Assembly (NCBI RefSeq): GCF_020524765.1
Contig: NZ_JAIVLR010000001.1
Coordinates: 930,001 to 994,000 of the forward strand
Source: Qipengyuania gaetbuli
GTDB taxonomy: Bacteria; Pseudomonadota; Alphaproteobacteria; Sphingomonadales; Sphingomonadaceae
DNA length: 64,000 nucleotides
Direction: 5' to 3'
The position numbers were made by a program, and so were the translations under genes. Numbering within the stretch: position 1 is the stretch's first letter; each line of letters starts with the position of its first letter. Under the pieces are notes generated by a model that was given only the letters and a program-made list of their open reading frames with translations, had not been told where the DNA came from and ran no database searches. This document shows, one piece after another, positions 47,897 to 56,070 of the stretch.

Positions 47897-48346
47897 ATGA
47901 CCGACCCGGTCGATATCCGTGGCTGGCAGCGATTGTCGGCGCGGATATCGACCTCGGGCAAGCTCGGGCCGGATGACCCCGCGCGCCTCGCCGCCCTCGG
48001 CGTGGGCCACGTCATCAATCTGGCGCTGGACGATCATCCTGAAGCTCTTGCGGACGAGGCTGCGCTGATGGCGGCCGAAGGCATCGCCTACACGCATATA
48101 CCGATACCGTTCGACCGCCCGGAAGCCGGCCACTTCGAGGCATTCAAGCAGGCGCTCGCAGCGGCACAAGGGCCGGTCCACGTCCATTGCATCATGAACT
48201 GGCGCGTCTCGGCCTTCTTCTACCTGCTCCACCGCGAACAGGGCATGGATGAGAGCGAGGCGCGCGCGCTGATGGCACAGCAGTGGGATCCGCTGGCCAG
48301 CGACGATCCGCGGACACGGCCCTGGCGGGACCTGCTCAGCCCTTGA
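47897..48346 (+). CDS. Protein tyrosine phosphatase-like protein (DUF442/BLH type)
   Basis: Protein of 149 residues with a cysteine phosphatase-like loop: [11 protein letters not shown], a C-x4-R arrangement as in DUF442/beta-lactamase-hydrolase-like proteins, but without the usual glycine. The preceding [13 protein letters not shown] segment fits the fold. Phosphatase activity is uncertain. It begins 1 bp after the dehydrogenase stop, so it is in the same operon. The 3' end overlaps purU by 11 bp. Confidence 0.75.
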   Translation: MTDPVDIRGWQRLSARISTSGKLGPDDPARLAALGVGHVINLALDDHPEALADEAALMAAEGIAYTHIPIPFDRPEAGHFEAFKQALAAAQGPVHVHCIMNWRVSAFFYLLHREQGMDESEARALMAQQWDPLASDDPRTRPWRDLLSP

Positions 48347-49190
48347 AGACCACCGTGCGCTTGCCGTTGAGGAGCACCCGCTCCTCGAGGTGAAGTCGCA
48401 CTGCTTCGGCGAGTACCCGGCTCTCTATCTCGCGCCCTTTGCGGACCAGTTCGTCCGGACTGTCGGCATGGCTGATCGGTTCGGCCGCCTGGTGGATGAT
48501 CGGCCCTTCGTCGAGATCGGCGGTCACGTAATGTGCGCTCGCCCCGATCATCTTCACCCCGCGCTCGTAGGCCTGGTGATAGGGCTTCGCACCCTTGAAG
48601 CCGGGCAGGAAGGAATGGTGGATGTTGATGCAGCAGCCGGCGAAATGCGCCGCCTGCTCGTCCGACAGGATCTGCATGTAGCGCGCCAGCACCACCAGTT
48701 CCGCACCGGCCTGTTCGGCAATGGCGCGCACCTGCGCTTCCTGCTCGGCCTTCGTGTCGCGCGTGATCGGCAGATGGTGGAACGGGATATCGCCAAGGTG
48801 CGTGTGTTCGATCGCCTCGCGCGGGTGGTTCGACACGATCGCCACCGGATCCATCGGCAATTCGCCGATGCGCCAGCGATAGAGCAGGTCGGCAAGGCAG
48901 TGGTCGAACTTGCTGACCATGATGAGGACACGGCGCGGGCGGTCGCGCAGGGCGAGCTTCCACTGCATTCCCAGTTCTTCGGCGAGCGGGGTGAAGTCTT
49001 CCCGGATCCTCTCCCGCGAGGTTTGTCCCGGATCGAACTCCACGCGCATGAAGAAAGCATCGGACTGGCGGTCGTTGAACTGCTGCGCTTCGAGGATGTT
49101 GCCGCCCCGCTCGAACAGGAAAGAGGCGACGCGCGCGGTGATGCCGGGACGGTCGGCGCAGGACAGGGTCAGGACAAGGGGCTGTGACAT
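48336..49190 (-). CDS. purU: Formyltetrahydrofolate deformylase
   Basis: Protein of 284 residues with an N-terminal ACT domain ([26 protein letters not shown]) and a formyltransferase-type domain with [10 protein letters not shown] and its catalytic Asn/His. It hydrolyses 10-formyl-THF to THF and formate, which regulates the one-carbon pool and supplies formate to PurT, encoded here at 54.2-55.4 kb. I used the ATG at 49190, [11 protein letters not shown] longer reading to 49220 adds a weak leader. Confidence 0.96.
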   Translation of the reverse strand: MSQPLVLTLSCADRPGITARVASFLFERGGNILEAQQFNDRQSDAFFMRVEFDPGQTSRERIREDFTPLAEELGMQWKLALRDRPRRVLIMVSKFDHCLADLLYRWRIGELPMDPVAIVSNHPREAIEHTHLGDIPFHHLPITRDTKAEQEAQVRAIAEQAGAELVVLARYMQILSDEQAAHFAGCCINIHHSFLPGFKGAKPYHQAYERGVKMIGASAHYVTADLDEGPIIHQAAEPISHADSPDELVRKGREIESRVLAEAVRLHLEERVLLNGKRTVVFKG

Positions 49191-49287
49191 GGCGCCTTGG
49201 TCGGGCGCGGGCGGCGCCAAGGCAAGCGCTATTGGCTTTAGGGGCGCACAGGCGGGGTTCTTGCCCCTGCAGCCTGCCGGGCAAACG

Positions 49288-49322
49288 AAAAAGCGGCCCG
49301 GGGATAGTACCCGGGCCGCTTT
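49288..49322 (-). terminator. Rho-independent terminator after the adhesin gene
   Basis: Twelve-base stem aagcggcccggg / cccgggccgctt with a 7-base loop, ending on the minus strand in five T residues, about 30 bp beyond the adhesin stop. Confidence 0.85.
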
Positions 49323-49352
49323 CCCTGGACGGATCGTCCGTCTGGTCGGAGT

Positions 49353-51098
49353 TTACCAGCCGAAGATCACACCGACGCGGCCGCCAACCTTGCCGTCCTT
49401 GTTCAGGCCACCGCCGATACCGGCAGTGATGGCAATGTTGTTGCTGACGCGGATACCCGCGTTGGCGGCGATGGCATTGGCGCCTTCATAGAAGCCGCCG
49501 GCCACCGAGAGATTGAACTTGGTGTCGGGCAGGAAGCCCATGCCACCAAGGGCAATCGCCGTAGCGGTCGAGCTCGAAATGCGGTCATCGAGCTGGTCGA
49601 TACGGGTTTCGATCGCGCCGACGCGGCCACCCAGGTCGGTGATCTGTGCCATCATCGCATTGTCTGCAGCGATGCGGGCGTTTTCTTCTGCCGTGATACG
49701 CTCGAGCAGCTGCGCGTCGGCAGCGGCGCGGGTTTCGGCTTCAGCGACGATCGCAGCCGAGTTGGCCGTGATACGCTCGTCATGCTCGACGAGGGTAGCT
49801 TCTGCCACCACGATACGGGCGGTGTTGCTGGCGATGTTGGCTTCGTTGGTCGTGATGCGACCTTCGTGGTCGACGAGCGTTGCTTCGTTCGCCGTGATGC
49901 GGGTTTCGTGATCGACGAGGGTCGCTTCGTTGGCGGTGATGCGGACTTCGTGGTCAGCGAGCGTCGTTTCGTTGGCGGTGATACGGCCTTCGTGGTCGAC
50001 GAGGGCTGCGATCACTTCGACTTCCGAATTGGTTTCGTCGGCGCGCGGATCGCCGAGGAGAGCCTGCGAAGCGGCTGCGATGGCAGCGTTTTCGTTTTCG
50101 GCAGCTGCAACCAGCACTTCCTGGGCACGGATGTAGGTGTTGGTCGCATCGTCGAGAGCGTTGAACTGCTGCTGTTCGACCGTTGCGGCAACCGTGGCTG
50201 CTTCGGCATCGCCGGTCAGCGTGGTCAGGCCCGCAGCGTCAGCCGTGTAGCCGGCGTCGGTGATCGCATCGACGAACTCGTCATTCGAAGCGAGCGAGGT
50301 GTCGAGTGCGGTCAGCGCGTCCGACAGGTCGTCGGCAGCGGCAACGCGTGCGTCGACTGCGTCGTTGAACGCGGTCTGGGCAGCGGTGAGGTCAGCCGAA
50401 GCGGCGTTTGCAGCGGCGAGCGCGTCAGCGCGAGCTTCTTCCGCGTCAGCAAGGGCCAGCTGGGCATCGGCACGATCGGCCAGCGCATCGTTCAGAGCAG
50501 CCAGGTTCTCCGGCGTCTGGTCGGCGTCGTAAGCGGCCTGGGCAGCGTCGACAGCGTCCTGCGCGTCCGAAATCGCGACCTGCGCATCGGTGACACCCTG
50601 GTTGGCGTCGGTCAGGTCATCTGCAGCAGCGTCGAAAGCGACCTGCGCATCGGTAAGGTCGCTACCGGCAGCGGCTTCGGCATCCTGCGCACCGGCGAGA
50701 GCTGCTTCGGCGGTGTCGACATCGGCGAATGCTTCACGGTTTTCGTCGGTCAGCGCCGCTTCGACAGCCGACTGAGCGTCGGTCAGGGTGGTGGCGTTTT
50801 CGTTGGCGGCGTCGAGTTCGGCCTGGGCGGCTTCGACTTCGGCTTCGCTCGGAGCGGTCTGTTCGATCTTGGTGTCGAGGTTGTCGTATGCGCCGTCCGC
50901 AATGCCGGAGTAGGCAAAGTCGTTCGACTGGAAGTCGCTGTCGCCGGGCTCGTAGCAGGACACGCTGCCAGAGGCCGAACGGAAGCAGGTCTCAGCAGAC
51001 TGGGCCGAAGCCGGGACTGCGACGATCAGCGCGCCCCCTGCGACGCTGGTCATCAGGCCTGCGCAGATGGCGCGGCCCGCATTATTCATAGTACGCAT
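49353..51098 (-). CDS. YadA-like trimeric autotransporter adhesin
   Basis: Protein of 581 residues: a signal peptide (cut after PASA, about 32), a short head with two cysteines (C38, C48), an Ala/Asp-rich coiled coil (about 65-300), six 14-residue stalk repeats (about 364-446) and a C-terminal anchor (about 505-581) ending in GRVGVIFGW, aromatic-terminated as outer-membrane proteins are. Such proteins trimerise and adhere. The ATG at 51098 has a GAGGGG site. The head lacks the YadA left-handed beta-roll, so adhesion is uncertain. Expression may be controlled from the AT-rich gap upstream. Confidence 0.88.
   Translation of the reverse strand: MRTMNNAGRAICAGLMTSVAGGALIVAVPASAQSAETCFRSASGSVSCYEPGDSDFQSNDFAYSGIADGAYDNLDTKIEQTAPSEAEVEAAQAELDAANENATTLTDAQSAVEAALTDENREAFADVDTAEAALAGAQDAEAAAGSDLTDAQVAFDAAADDLTDANQGVTDAQVAISDAQDAVDAAQAAYDADQTPENLAALNDALADRADAQLALADAEEARADALAAANAASADLTAAQTAFNDAVDARVAAADDLSDALTALDTSLASNDEFVDAITDAGYTADAAGLTTLTGDAEAATVAATVEQQQFNALDDATNTYIRAQEVLVAAAENENAAIAAASQALLGDPRADETNSEVEVIAALVDHEGRITANETTLADHEVRITANEATLVDHETRITANEATLVDHEGRITTNEANIASNTARIVVAEATLVEHDERITANSAAIVAEAETRAAADAQLLERITAEENARIAADNAMMAQITDLGGRVGAIETRIDQLDDRISSSTATAIALGGMGFLPDTKFNLSVAGGFYEGANAIAANAGIRVSNNIAITAGIGGGLNKDGKVGGRVGVIFGW
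49761..50010 (-). repeat. Six 42-bp tandem repeats in the adhesin stalk
   Basis: About 250 bp of near-identical 42-bp units, each encoding 14 residues of the type TLVDHEGRITANEA. The unit equals two heptads, with the I-x-x-N spacing (IxxN) expected for N@d core layers. Units differ mostly at a few positions; the unit nearest the C-terminus (HDERITANSA) is more diverged. Confidence 0.85.
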
Positions 51099-51353
51099 AA
51101 GTAAAACCCCTCAAAAGGTAACATGTCATTTGTTAAAAACTAGGCGACCCTAGGGCCCAGTTGGAGAGGGGCTACGCGATTTGATTTACTATTGATATTT
51201 GTTTTGAGGTCCTATATTAGATATACAAGATGCACTTGATGCCGGATTATTCATAAAATAACCGGTAAGCGCTATTGGTCTCTACGCCTTCAAGTCGTCG
51301 ACCGAGAGTAAACTGGGGATATGATTTATACTGCGCCGTAATTTGCGCAGTTA
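51099..51353. promoter_or_regulatory. AT-rich divergent regulatory region
   Basis: The 255-bp gap between the adhesin and the winged-helix gene is much richer in A+T than its surroundings, especially 51175-51265. It contains a short inverted repeat CTAGG-CGAC-CCTAG (51140-51153). Promoters for both genes must be here; I cannot place them with confidence. Confidence 0.4.
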
Positions 51354-51656
51354 TTGTTTTGGTCGGGGCAAGTGAAGAAGATTTTATCGCAATTCGCCGC
51401 CGCCTTCGGGCAGGCGGGCATACAGGTATTCACCGTGGAGGGGCGGATCATCATCCACCTTATTTCGCACGGTGAATCGAGGATTAAGGAATTACTTCTG
51501 GCGTCCGGCTCTTCCTACCGCGGGTTCTACCTCGCGTTGGAACGGCTGAAGGCCAAGGGTATCGTCACCTCGGAACTCGACCCGCACGACCGGCGCGCGC
51601 GCCGGATCAAGCTCACCCAGCACGACGCGACGCGCAAGCTGGACGAGCTCGCCTGA
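51354..51656 (+). CDS. Winged-helix (MarR-like) DNA-binding protein
   Basis: Protein of 100 residues at most. The pattern ISHGESRIKELLLASGSSYRGFYLALERLKAKGIV followed by a DPHDRRARRIKLT wing is that of a MarR-like winged helix. The start could be the TTG at 51354 or the GTG at 51372. It lies divergent from the YadA-like gene and is a likely regulator of that adhesin, which is inference from position. Very short for MarR, with the dimerisation helices reduced. Confidence 0.7.
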   Translation: MFWSGQVKKILSQFAAAFGQAGIQVFTVEGRIIIHLISHGESRIKELLLASGSSYRGFYLALERLKAKGIVTSELDPHDRRARRIKLTQHDATRKLDELA

Positions 51657-51674
51657 CGGCCTTTCCCTTACAAG

Positions 51675-52691
51675 TCAGCGGCGGCTGAGCGCTTCCTCGC
51701 TCTGCGCCATGAGCTTGGCGATGATGTCCGCCACCGGCTCTTCTTCCTTGAGCATGCCGACCGACTGACCGGCCATCAGGCTGCCGTTCTCCACATCGCC
51801 GTCGATGACCGCGCGCCGCAGGGCGCCGGCCCAGTAATGCTCGATCTGCAGTTGGGCCTCGTCCATCGCCACTTCCTCGCGGTCGAGCCTTCCGGCGACT
51901 TCGATCTGCTTGGCGGTGAATTCTTCCGTGCCCTTGTTCTTCAGCGCGCGCACCGGGATCACCGGCAGGCGCGGATCCACCTGGACGCTGGCCACGGCAT
52001 CGCGGGCACTGGCGCGGAAGAAGGCTTTCTTGAAGTTCTCGTGTGCGATGCTTTCCTTCGCCGCGGCAAAGCGCGTGCCCAGCTGCACACCGGCTGCCCC
52101 CATTTCGAGGTAGCCGGCAATCGCCTGACCGCGGCCGATGCCGCCCGCCACGAAGATGAGGTGTTCCTCCGCCAGTTCGGGCAGCATTTCCTGCGCCAGC
52201 ACGCTGGTCGAGACAGGACCGATATGGCCGCCTGCCTCCATCCCTTCGATGACGAGCGCGTCCGCGCCCGAACGCAGCAGCTTCTTGGCGAGCGCCAGCG
52301 TCGGCGCAAAGCAGATGACCTTGGCCGGGTTGGCCCCGCCCTTGATCGCCTCGACGCTGCCCTTGGGCGGGATGCCGCCCGCCAGCACCACGTGGCTGAC
52401 GCCCGCACGGTCGCACACGTCGATCAGCTCGAACAGCTGCGGATGCATGGTGATGAGGTTCACGCCAAAGGGCTTGTCCGTCAGCTTCTGCGTTTCGGCA
52501 ATCTCGGTCTCGAGCAGTTCGGGCGTCATCGCGCCGCAGGCGATCACGCCGAAGCCACCGGCATTGGAAATGGCCGACACGAGGTTGCGTTCGGATACCC
52601 AGCTCATCGCACCGCACAGGATGGCGGTTTCGCTGCCGAGGAATTCAGCGCCGCGCTGCATCAGGCGCGCTGTCTTGGGATAAGTCGTCAT
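51675..52691 (-). CDS. Nitronate monooxygenase / FabK-like flavin oxidoreductase
   Basis: Protein of 338 residues, a TIM-barrel FMN enzyme: GAMSWVSERNLVSAISNAGGFG near the start, GMEAGGHIG (FMN phosphate region) and VAGGIGRGQAIAGYLEMGAAGVQLGTRFA later. This family includes nitronate monooxygenases and enoyl-ACP reductase FabK; the sequence fits the former or a broader nitropropane-dioxygenase-like group. It is a single gene between the winged-helix and LytTR genes. Confidence 0.88.
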   Translation of the reverse strand: MTTYPKTARLMQRGAEFLGSETAILCGAMSWVSERNLVSAISNAGGFGVIACGAMTPELLETEIAETQKLTDKPFGVNLITMHPQLFELIDVCDRAGVSHVVLAGGIPPKGSVEAIKGGANPAKVICFAPTLALAKKLLRSGADALVIEGMEAGGHIGPVSTSVLAQEMLPELAEEHLIFVAGGIGRGQAIAGYLEMGAAGVQLGTRFAAAKESIAHENFKKAFFRASARDAVASVQVDPRLPVIPVRALKNKGTEEFTAKQIEVAGRLDREEVAMDEAQLQIEHYWAGALRRAVIDGDVENGSLMAGQSVGMLKEEEPVADIIAKLMAQSEEALSRR

Positions 52692-52731
52692 ACGGGGCCG
52701 CTTACGGCGGGCCGGACCTTACGGCAAGCGG

Positions 52732-53538
52732 CTACAGCCAGCCTGCATCCCTGAGATCGTTTGCACGGTTGCGAGATACCGGCGCCTCGATCCCGTTGGA
52801 CAGCAGCAGGCGGAGATTGCGATCCTCGCGCCTGACATCCTCCACCGCGTCGCGGGCGACCCACCAGCTGCGATGGACCTGCATGCCCTCGATGGCGGTC
52901 AGTTCGGCGATGGCATCGCCAAGGCGCATAAGCACAAGCTCGCTGCCCAGCGCGGTGTGGGCGCGGACGTAATGGTCTTCCATCTCCAGCGCGAGGAGCT
53001 GCGTGCCGAGCTGCGGCGGCAGACGGTCGAGAAAGCGCGGAACGTCCAGCGCATTCGGCGATGGTGCCGTATCCGCAAGGGGAGCGGGATTGCCGCCGTC
53101 CCGGTCGGTCAGCACGAAAAAGCCGGTAATCCCGCCGCCTATCACGAACACATAGAGGTAGAGTTCGAAAAACCGTTCGAGCGAGGGCCACGGAACCGGG
53201 CCACCGATGTGGTTCATGATCCACACCACTGCCGTCATGGGGAAGGTCGCCAGCATGGCGCCCGCCAACCACAAACCAGCGGTCGGCAATTCAAGCCAGG
53301 CATGCAGCCGCGAAACAAGCAGGCTGACAGGCGAATAGATCGCATATCCGATCCAGGCAAAGGCCACCCAGCTGACCAGCCGCATTGCAAGCGGGAGTTC
53401 GAAACTGCCGAACGGTCCGATCAGGGCCAGGATAACCCCGATCACGGTCATGATCGCCAAATCGACCACGATCTTGCGAACGATGTGCTTACCGCCTGCT
53501 TGCGTCGATCCCGTCATCCGCGACAAACTAGCGCCCAT
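52732..53538 (-). CDS. Membrane-anchored LytTR transcriptional regulator
   Basis: Protein of 268 residues: four hydrophobic helices in the first 150 residues, then a LytTR DNA-binding domain (about 168-262: LLALEMEDHYVRAHTALG, then MQVHRSWWVARDAVED). It is a one-component regulator with its sensor in the membrane. The start is ATG at 53538; a second ATG at 53517 is possible. It is divergent from a DUF2306 membrane gene, a pairing I recall in sphingomonads, so it may regulate it. Confidence 0.9.
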   Translation of the reverse strand: MGASLSRMTGSTQAGGKHIVRKIVVDLAIMTVIGVILALIGPFGSFELPLAMRLVSWVAFAWIGYAIYSPVSLLVSRLHAWLELPTAGLWLAGAMLATFPMTAVVWIMNHIGGPVPWPSLERFFELYLYVFVIGGGITGFFVLTDRDGGNPAPLADTAPSPNALDVPRFLDRLPPQLGTQLLALEMEDHYVRAHTALGSELVLMRLGDAIAELTAIEGMQVHRSWWVARDAVEDVRREDRNLRLLLSNGIEAPVSRNRANDLRDAGWL

Positions 53539-53672
53539 TCACGCATCGTAAAGTGGCAAGCACGCGGAATTACGCGCATTTCGCGAAGTCAATGTGCGGT
53601 CGGCGAAGGGCGCGTTGAACGCGAACGGCAAGCTGCCAGCAAGGGGGCAGACGACATCGAAAGGACCCCTGA

Positions 53673-54212
53673 ATGACCTCGCTTGCAATCCCGGCCGACA
53701 AGAACAAGGCAACGCCCGCTGCGGGCTTCGACATCGGAACGCGCACGAGGATCGGCGTCATGCTGGTCGCCGCTGCCCTGACTTCGTTCGCGCTCATTGC
53801 CCTGTTTCGCGGACTGACCGGACTGGCGCCGGCTCATCCCAACATCCGCGAACTGGCCATCGTCATCCATGTCAGCACGGTGGTGCCGGCCATTCCCGTG
53901 GGAGGTTACCTCCTGCTTTCAAGAAAGGGCGGCGCGCGGCACAAGCAGTTCGGCAAGATCTGGATCGCGTTGATGGTCACCACCGCCCTGTCCGCGATCT
54001 TCATCCGGACCGGTGGCAGTTTCAGCTTCATCCATATCTTCGTGCCACTGACCCTGTGGTCGAGCTACAAGGTGATCGCCAGCGCGCGCCGCCGCGATTT
54101 CAGAACCCACCGCAACGAGATCCTCGGCCTATATCTCGGTGCGCTGACGATCCCGGGCGTGGTCGCCTTCGCGCTCCCGGGCCGGCTCATGAATGTCTGG
54201 CTTTTCTGGTAA
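53673..54212 (+). CDS. DUF2306-family membrane protein
   Basis: Protein of 179 residues with four to five helices and conserved histidines at their ends (VIHVSTVVPAIPVGGY, FSFIHIF). The conserved His suggests binding of haem or metal, but no function is proven for DUF2306. Its start lies 134 bp from the divergent LytTR gene, and the stop falls 1 bp before that of purT on the opposite strand. Confidence 0.85.
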   Translation: MTSLAIPADKNKATPAAGFDIGTRTRIGVMLVAAALTSFALIALFRGLTGLAPAHPNIRELAIVIHVSTVVPAIPVGGYLLLSRKGGARHKQFGKIWIALMVTTALSAIFIRTGGSFSFIHIFVPLTLWSSYKVIASARRRDFRTHRNEILGLYLGALTIPGVVAFALPGRLMNVWLFW

Positions 54213-54213
54213 G

Positions 54214-55374
54214 TCAGTCGCCGTAGACGATCCGGACCCGGTGAGCGGCGTCGCGCGCCTTGCTGCGCGCCTCGTCGGTATCGCCTCCGGTCGCCAGTGC
54301 AACGCCCATGCGGCGGTATGGCCGGCTGGTCGGCTTGGCGAAAATGCGGATGTCGGCACCCTGCGCCATGGCATCGGCGAGCCCTTCGTAGCCAAGCTGC
54401 TCGCTGTCTCGATCGGCGAGGATGACGGCAGAGGCCGAAGGGCGTGCCAGCATCCGGTCGGGGATCGGCAGACCAAGTACTGCGCGCGCATGAAGATCGA
54501 ATTCAGTGAGGTTCTGGCTGACCAGCGTGACCATCCCCGTGTCGTGCGGCCGCGGCGAGAGTTCGGAGAAGATGACCTCCTCGCCCCTGACGAAGAACTC
54601 CACTCCGAACAAGCCGAAACCGCCCAGATCGTCGACCACCTTGCGCGCCATGTCTTGCGCCTTGGCGATGGCACCATCCGACATGGGGGTCGGCTGCCAG
54701 CTTTCCTGGTAATCGCCGCGTTCTTGCCGGTGGCCGATGGGCGGACAGAAGGTGACGCCACCTGCGTGCCGGACGGTCAGCAGGGTGATCTCGTAATCGA
54801 AATCGACGAACTGCTCGACGATCACGCGTTGGCGGTCGCCACGCATATTGGCGCAGGCATAATCCCACGCGCCTTCTAGCTCGTCCTCGCCGCGGGCTGT
54901 GCTCTGGCCCTTGCCCGAAGACGACATGACCGGCTTGATCACGCAGGGAAAGCCGGTGTGCGCGGCGGCTGCGCGCACTTCGTCGAGGTTCTTGGCGTAG
55001 CGGTATTTCGACGTCACGAGGCCGAGTTCGTTAGCCGCAAGGTCGCGGATGGCATCGCGGTTCATGGTCAGCTGGGCTGCCCGGGCCGAAGGGACGACGG
55101 TAAAACCTTCGTTTTCCAGTTCGGCCAGCACCTCGGTGCGGATCGCCTCGATCTCTGGGACGATGTAGTCGGGCCGGTGCTTCTCGGCCACTTCGCGCAG
55201 CCGCTCGCCATCGAGCATGGAGAAGACCTCGCGCGCATCGGCAAGCTGCATGGCCGGCGCATCGTCATAGGCATCGCAGGCGATGACATAGGCACCGAGC
55301 CGCTTGGCAGAGATGACAAATTCGCGCCCCAGCTCGCCCGAACCGAGAAGCAGAATCCTAGCCGTGTGTGCCAT
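54214..55374 (-). CDS. purT: Formate-dependent phosphoribosylglycinamide formyltransferase
   Basis: Protein of 386 residues, an ATP-grasp enzyme: N-terminal LLLGSGELGREFVI, the ATP-binding region (PCVIKPVMSSSGKGQ) and the catalytic EQFVDFDYEITLL and FGVEFFVRGEEVIFSELSPRPHDTGMV. It uses formate and ATP to formylate GAR in purine synthesis. PurU at 48.3-49.2 kb makes the formate it needs. It overlaps the upstream methyltransferase gene by 17 bp, which suggests cotranslation. Confidence 0.97.
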   Translation of the reverse strand: MAHTARILLLGSGELGREFVISAKRLGAYVIACDAYDDAPAMQLADAREVFSMLDGERLREVAEKHRPDYIVPEIEAIRTEVLAELENEGFTVVPSARAAQLTMNRDAIRDLAANELGLVTSKYRYAKNLDEVRAAAAHTGFPCVIKPVMSSSGKGQSTARGEDELEGAWDYACANMRGDRQRVIVEQFVDFDYEITLLTVRHAGGVTFCPPIGHRQERGDYQESWQPTPMSDGAIAKAQDMARKVVDDLGGFGLFGVEFFVRGEEVIFSELSPRPHDTGMVTLVSQNLTEFDLHARAVLGLPIPDRMLARPSASAVILADRDSEQLGYEGLADAMAQGADIRIFAKPTSRPYRRMGVALATGGDTDEARSKARDAAHRVRIVYGD

Positions 55375-56062
55375 TCGGGGCCTCCTGTTGCGATGCGCGA
55401 AGCGCGCGGCCTTCCATGCGCCAGATTGCGACCTGCTTGCCAGCCTCGAATGCGCTTTCCTCGATAACGGCGTCGGGCGGGCGCAGCGAGAATGGGGGCA
55501 GGGTCAAGTTGAGTGGCCGATAGCGGAAGGATGCCGGTTGCTCCACATTGGTGGTGCACTCGGGATAATGCGTCACCAGCAGGAAACGCCGTGCCGCCTG
55601 TTCCAGATGCCCCAGCGCCTTGGCAGCATCTTCGAGCGGGAGATGGTTGAGGCATTCGCGGCACAGCACGAGTTCGGCGCTCGGCAGTTCGTCTTCTACA
55701 AGGTCGACCACCTCGAAGCCGGTCTTGTCGCTACCGTAACGCCGGCGGTTCTCGTCGATCAGCTCGGGCACAATATCGACGCCGGTATAATGGCCCACAA
55801 AGCCCAGCGCCGGCTGCCAGTTGTAATCCCCGCACGGCGCATCGAGGATCGAACGGACACCTTCGTGCTCGATCAGGGCAACCAGCCCGCGTCTCAGTTC
55901 GCCGGTCGCAGAAAGGGTGCTGCCGAAGCCCGACGCGGTTTCGGGGTTCTGCCAGATCCGCTCCTCGTAGATGGCCGAAAAACGCTGCGCCCGCGTCGCG
56001 TGGCGACGAAGAAACAGGTGTTCCTTGAACGAGAACCAGAGGCTGCGCGCCTGCCGGATCAT
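55358..56062 (-). CDS. Class I SAM-dependent methyltransferase
   Basis: Protein of 234 residues with a SAM-binding motif DAPCGDYNW (about 74-82), an acidic VVDLVEDELP and LVLCREClNHLPLED-type motif IV. The substrate is unknown; it is not UbiG-like. Its last 17 bp overlap the start of purT and it begins 8 bp after lysC ends on the same strand, so lysC, this gene and purT may be one transcript. Confidence 0.82.
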   Translation of the reverse strand: MIRQARSLWFSFKEHLFLRRHATRAQRFSAIYEERIWQNPETASGFGSTLSATGELRRGLVALIEHEGVRSILDAPCGDYNWQPALGFVGHYTGVDIVPELIDENRRRYGSDKTGFEVVDLVEDELPSAELVLCRECLNHLPLEDAAKALGHLEQAARRFLLVTHYPECTTNVEQPASFRYRPLNLTLPPFSLRPPDAVIEESAFEAGKQVAIWRMEGRALRASQQEAPNGTHG

Positions 56063-56070
56063 CGTGTCGA

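Noticed and set aside
45679-48018. A reverse-strand open frame of 779 codons over the PQQ dehydrogenase.
   Set aside because: The dehydrogenase on the other strand has a lipoprotein signal, a vicinal disulfide and a haem site; the reverse frame shows no domain.
49761-50010. Regularly spaced repeats that could suggest a CRISPR array.
   Set aside because: Units are contiguous with no unique spacers and lie in frame within the adhesin gene.
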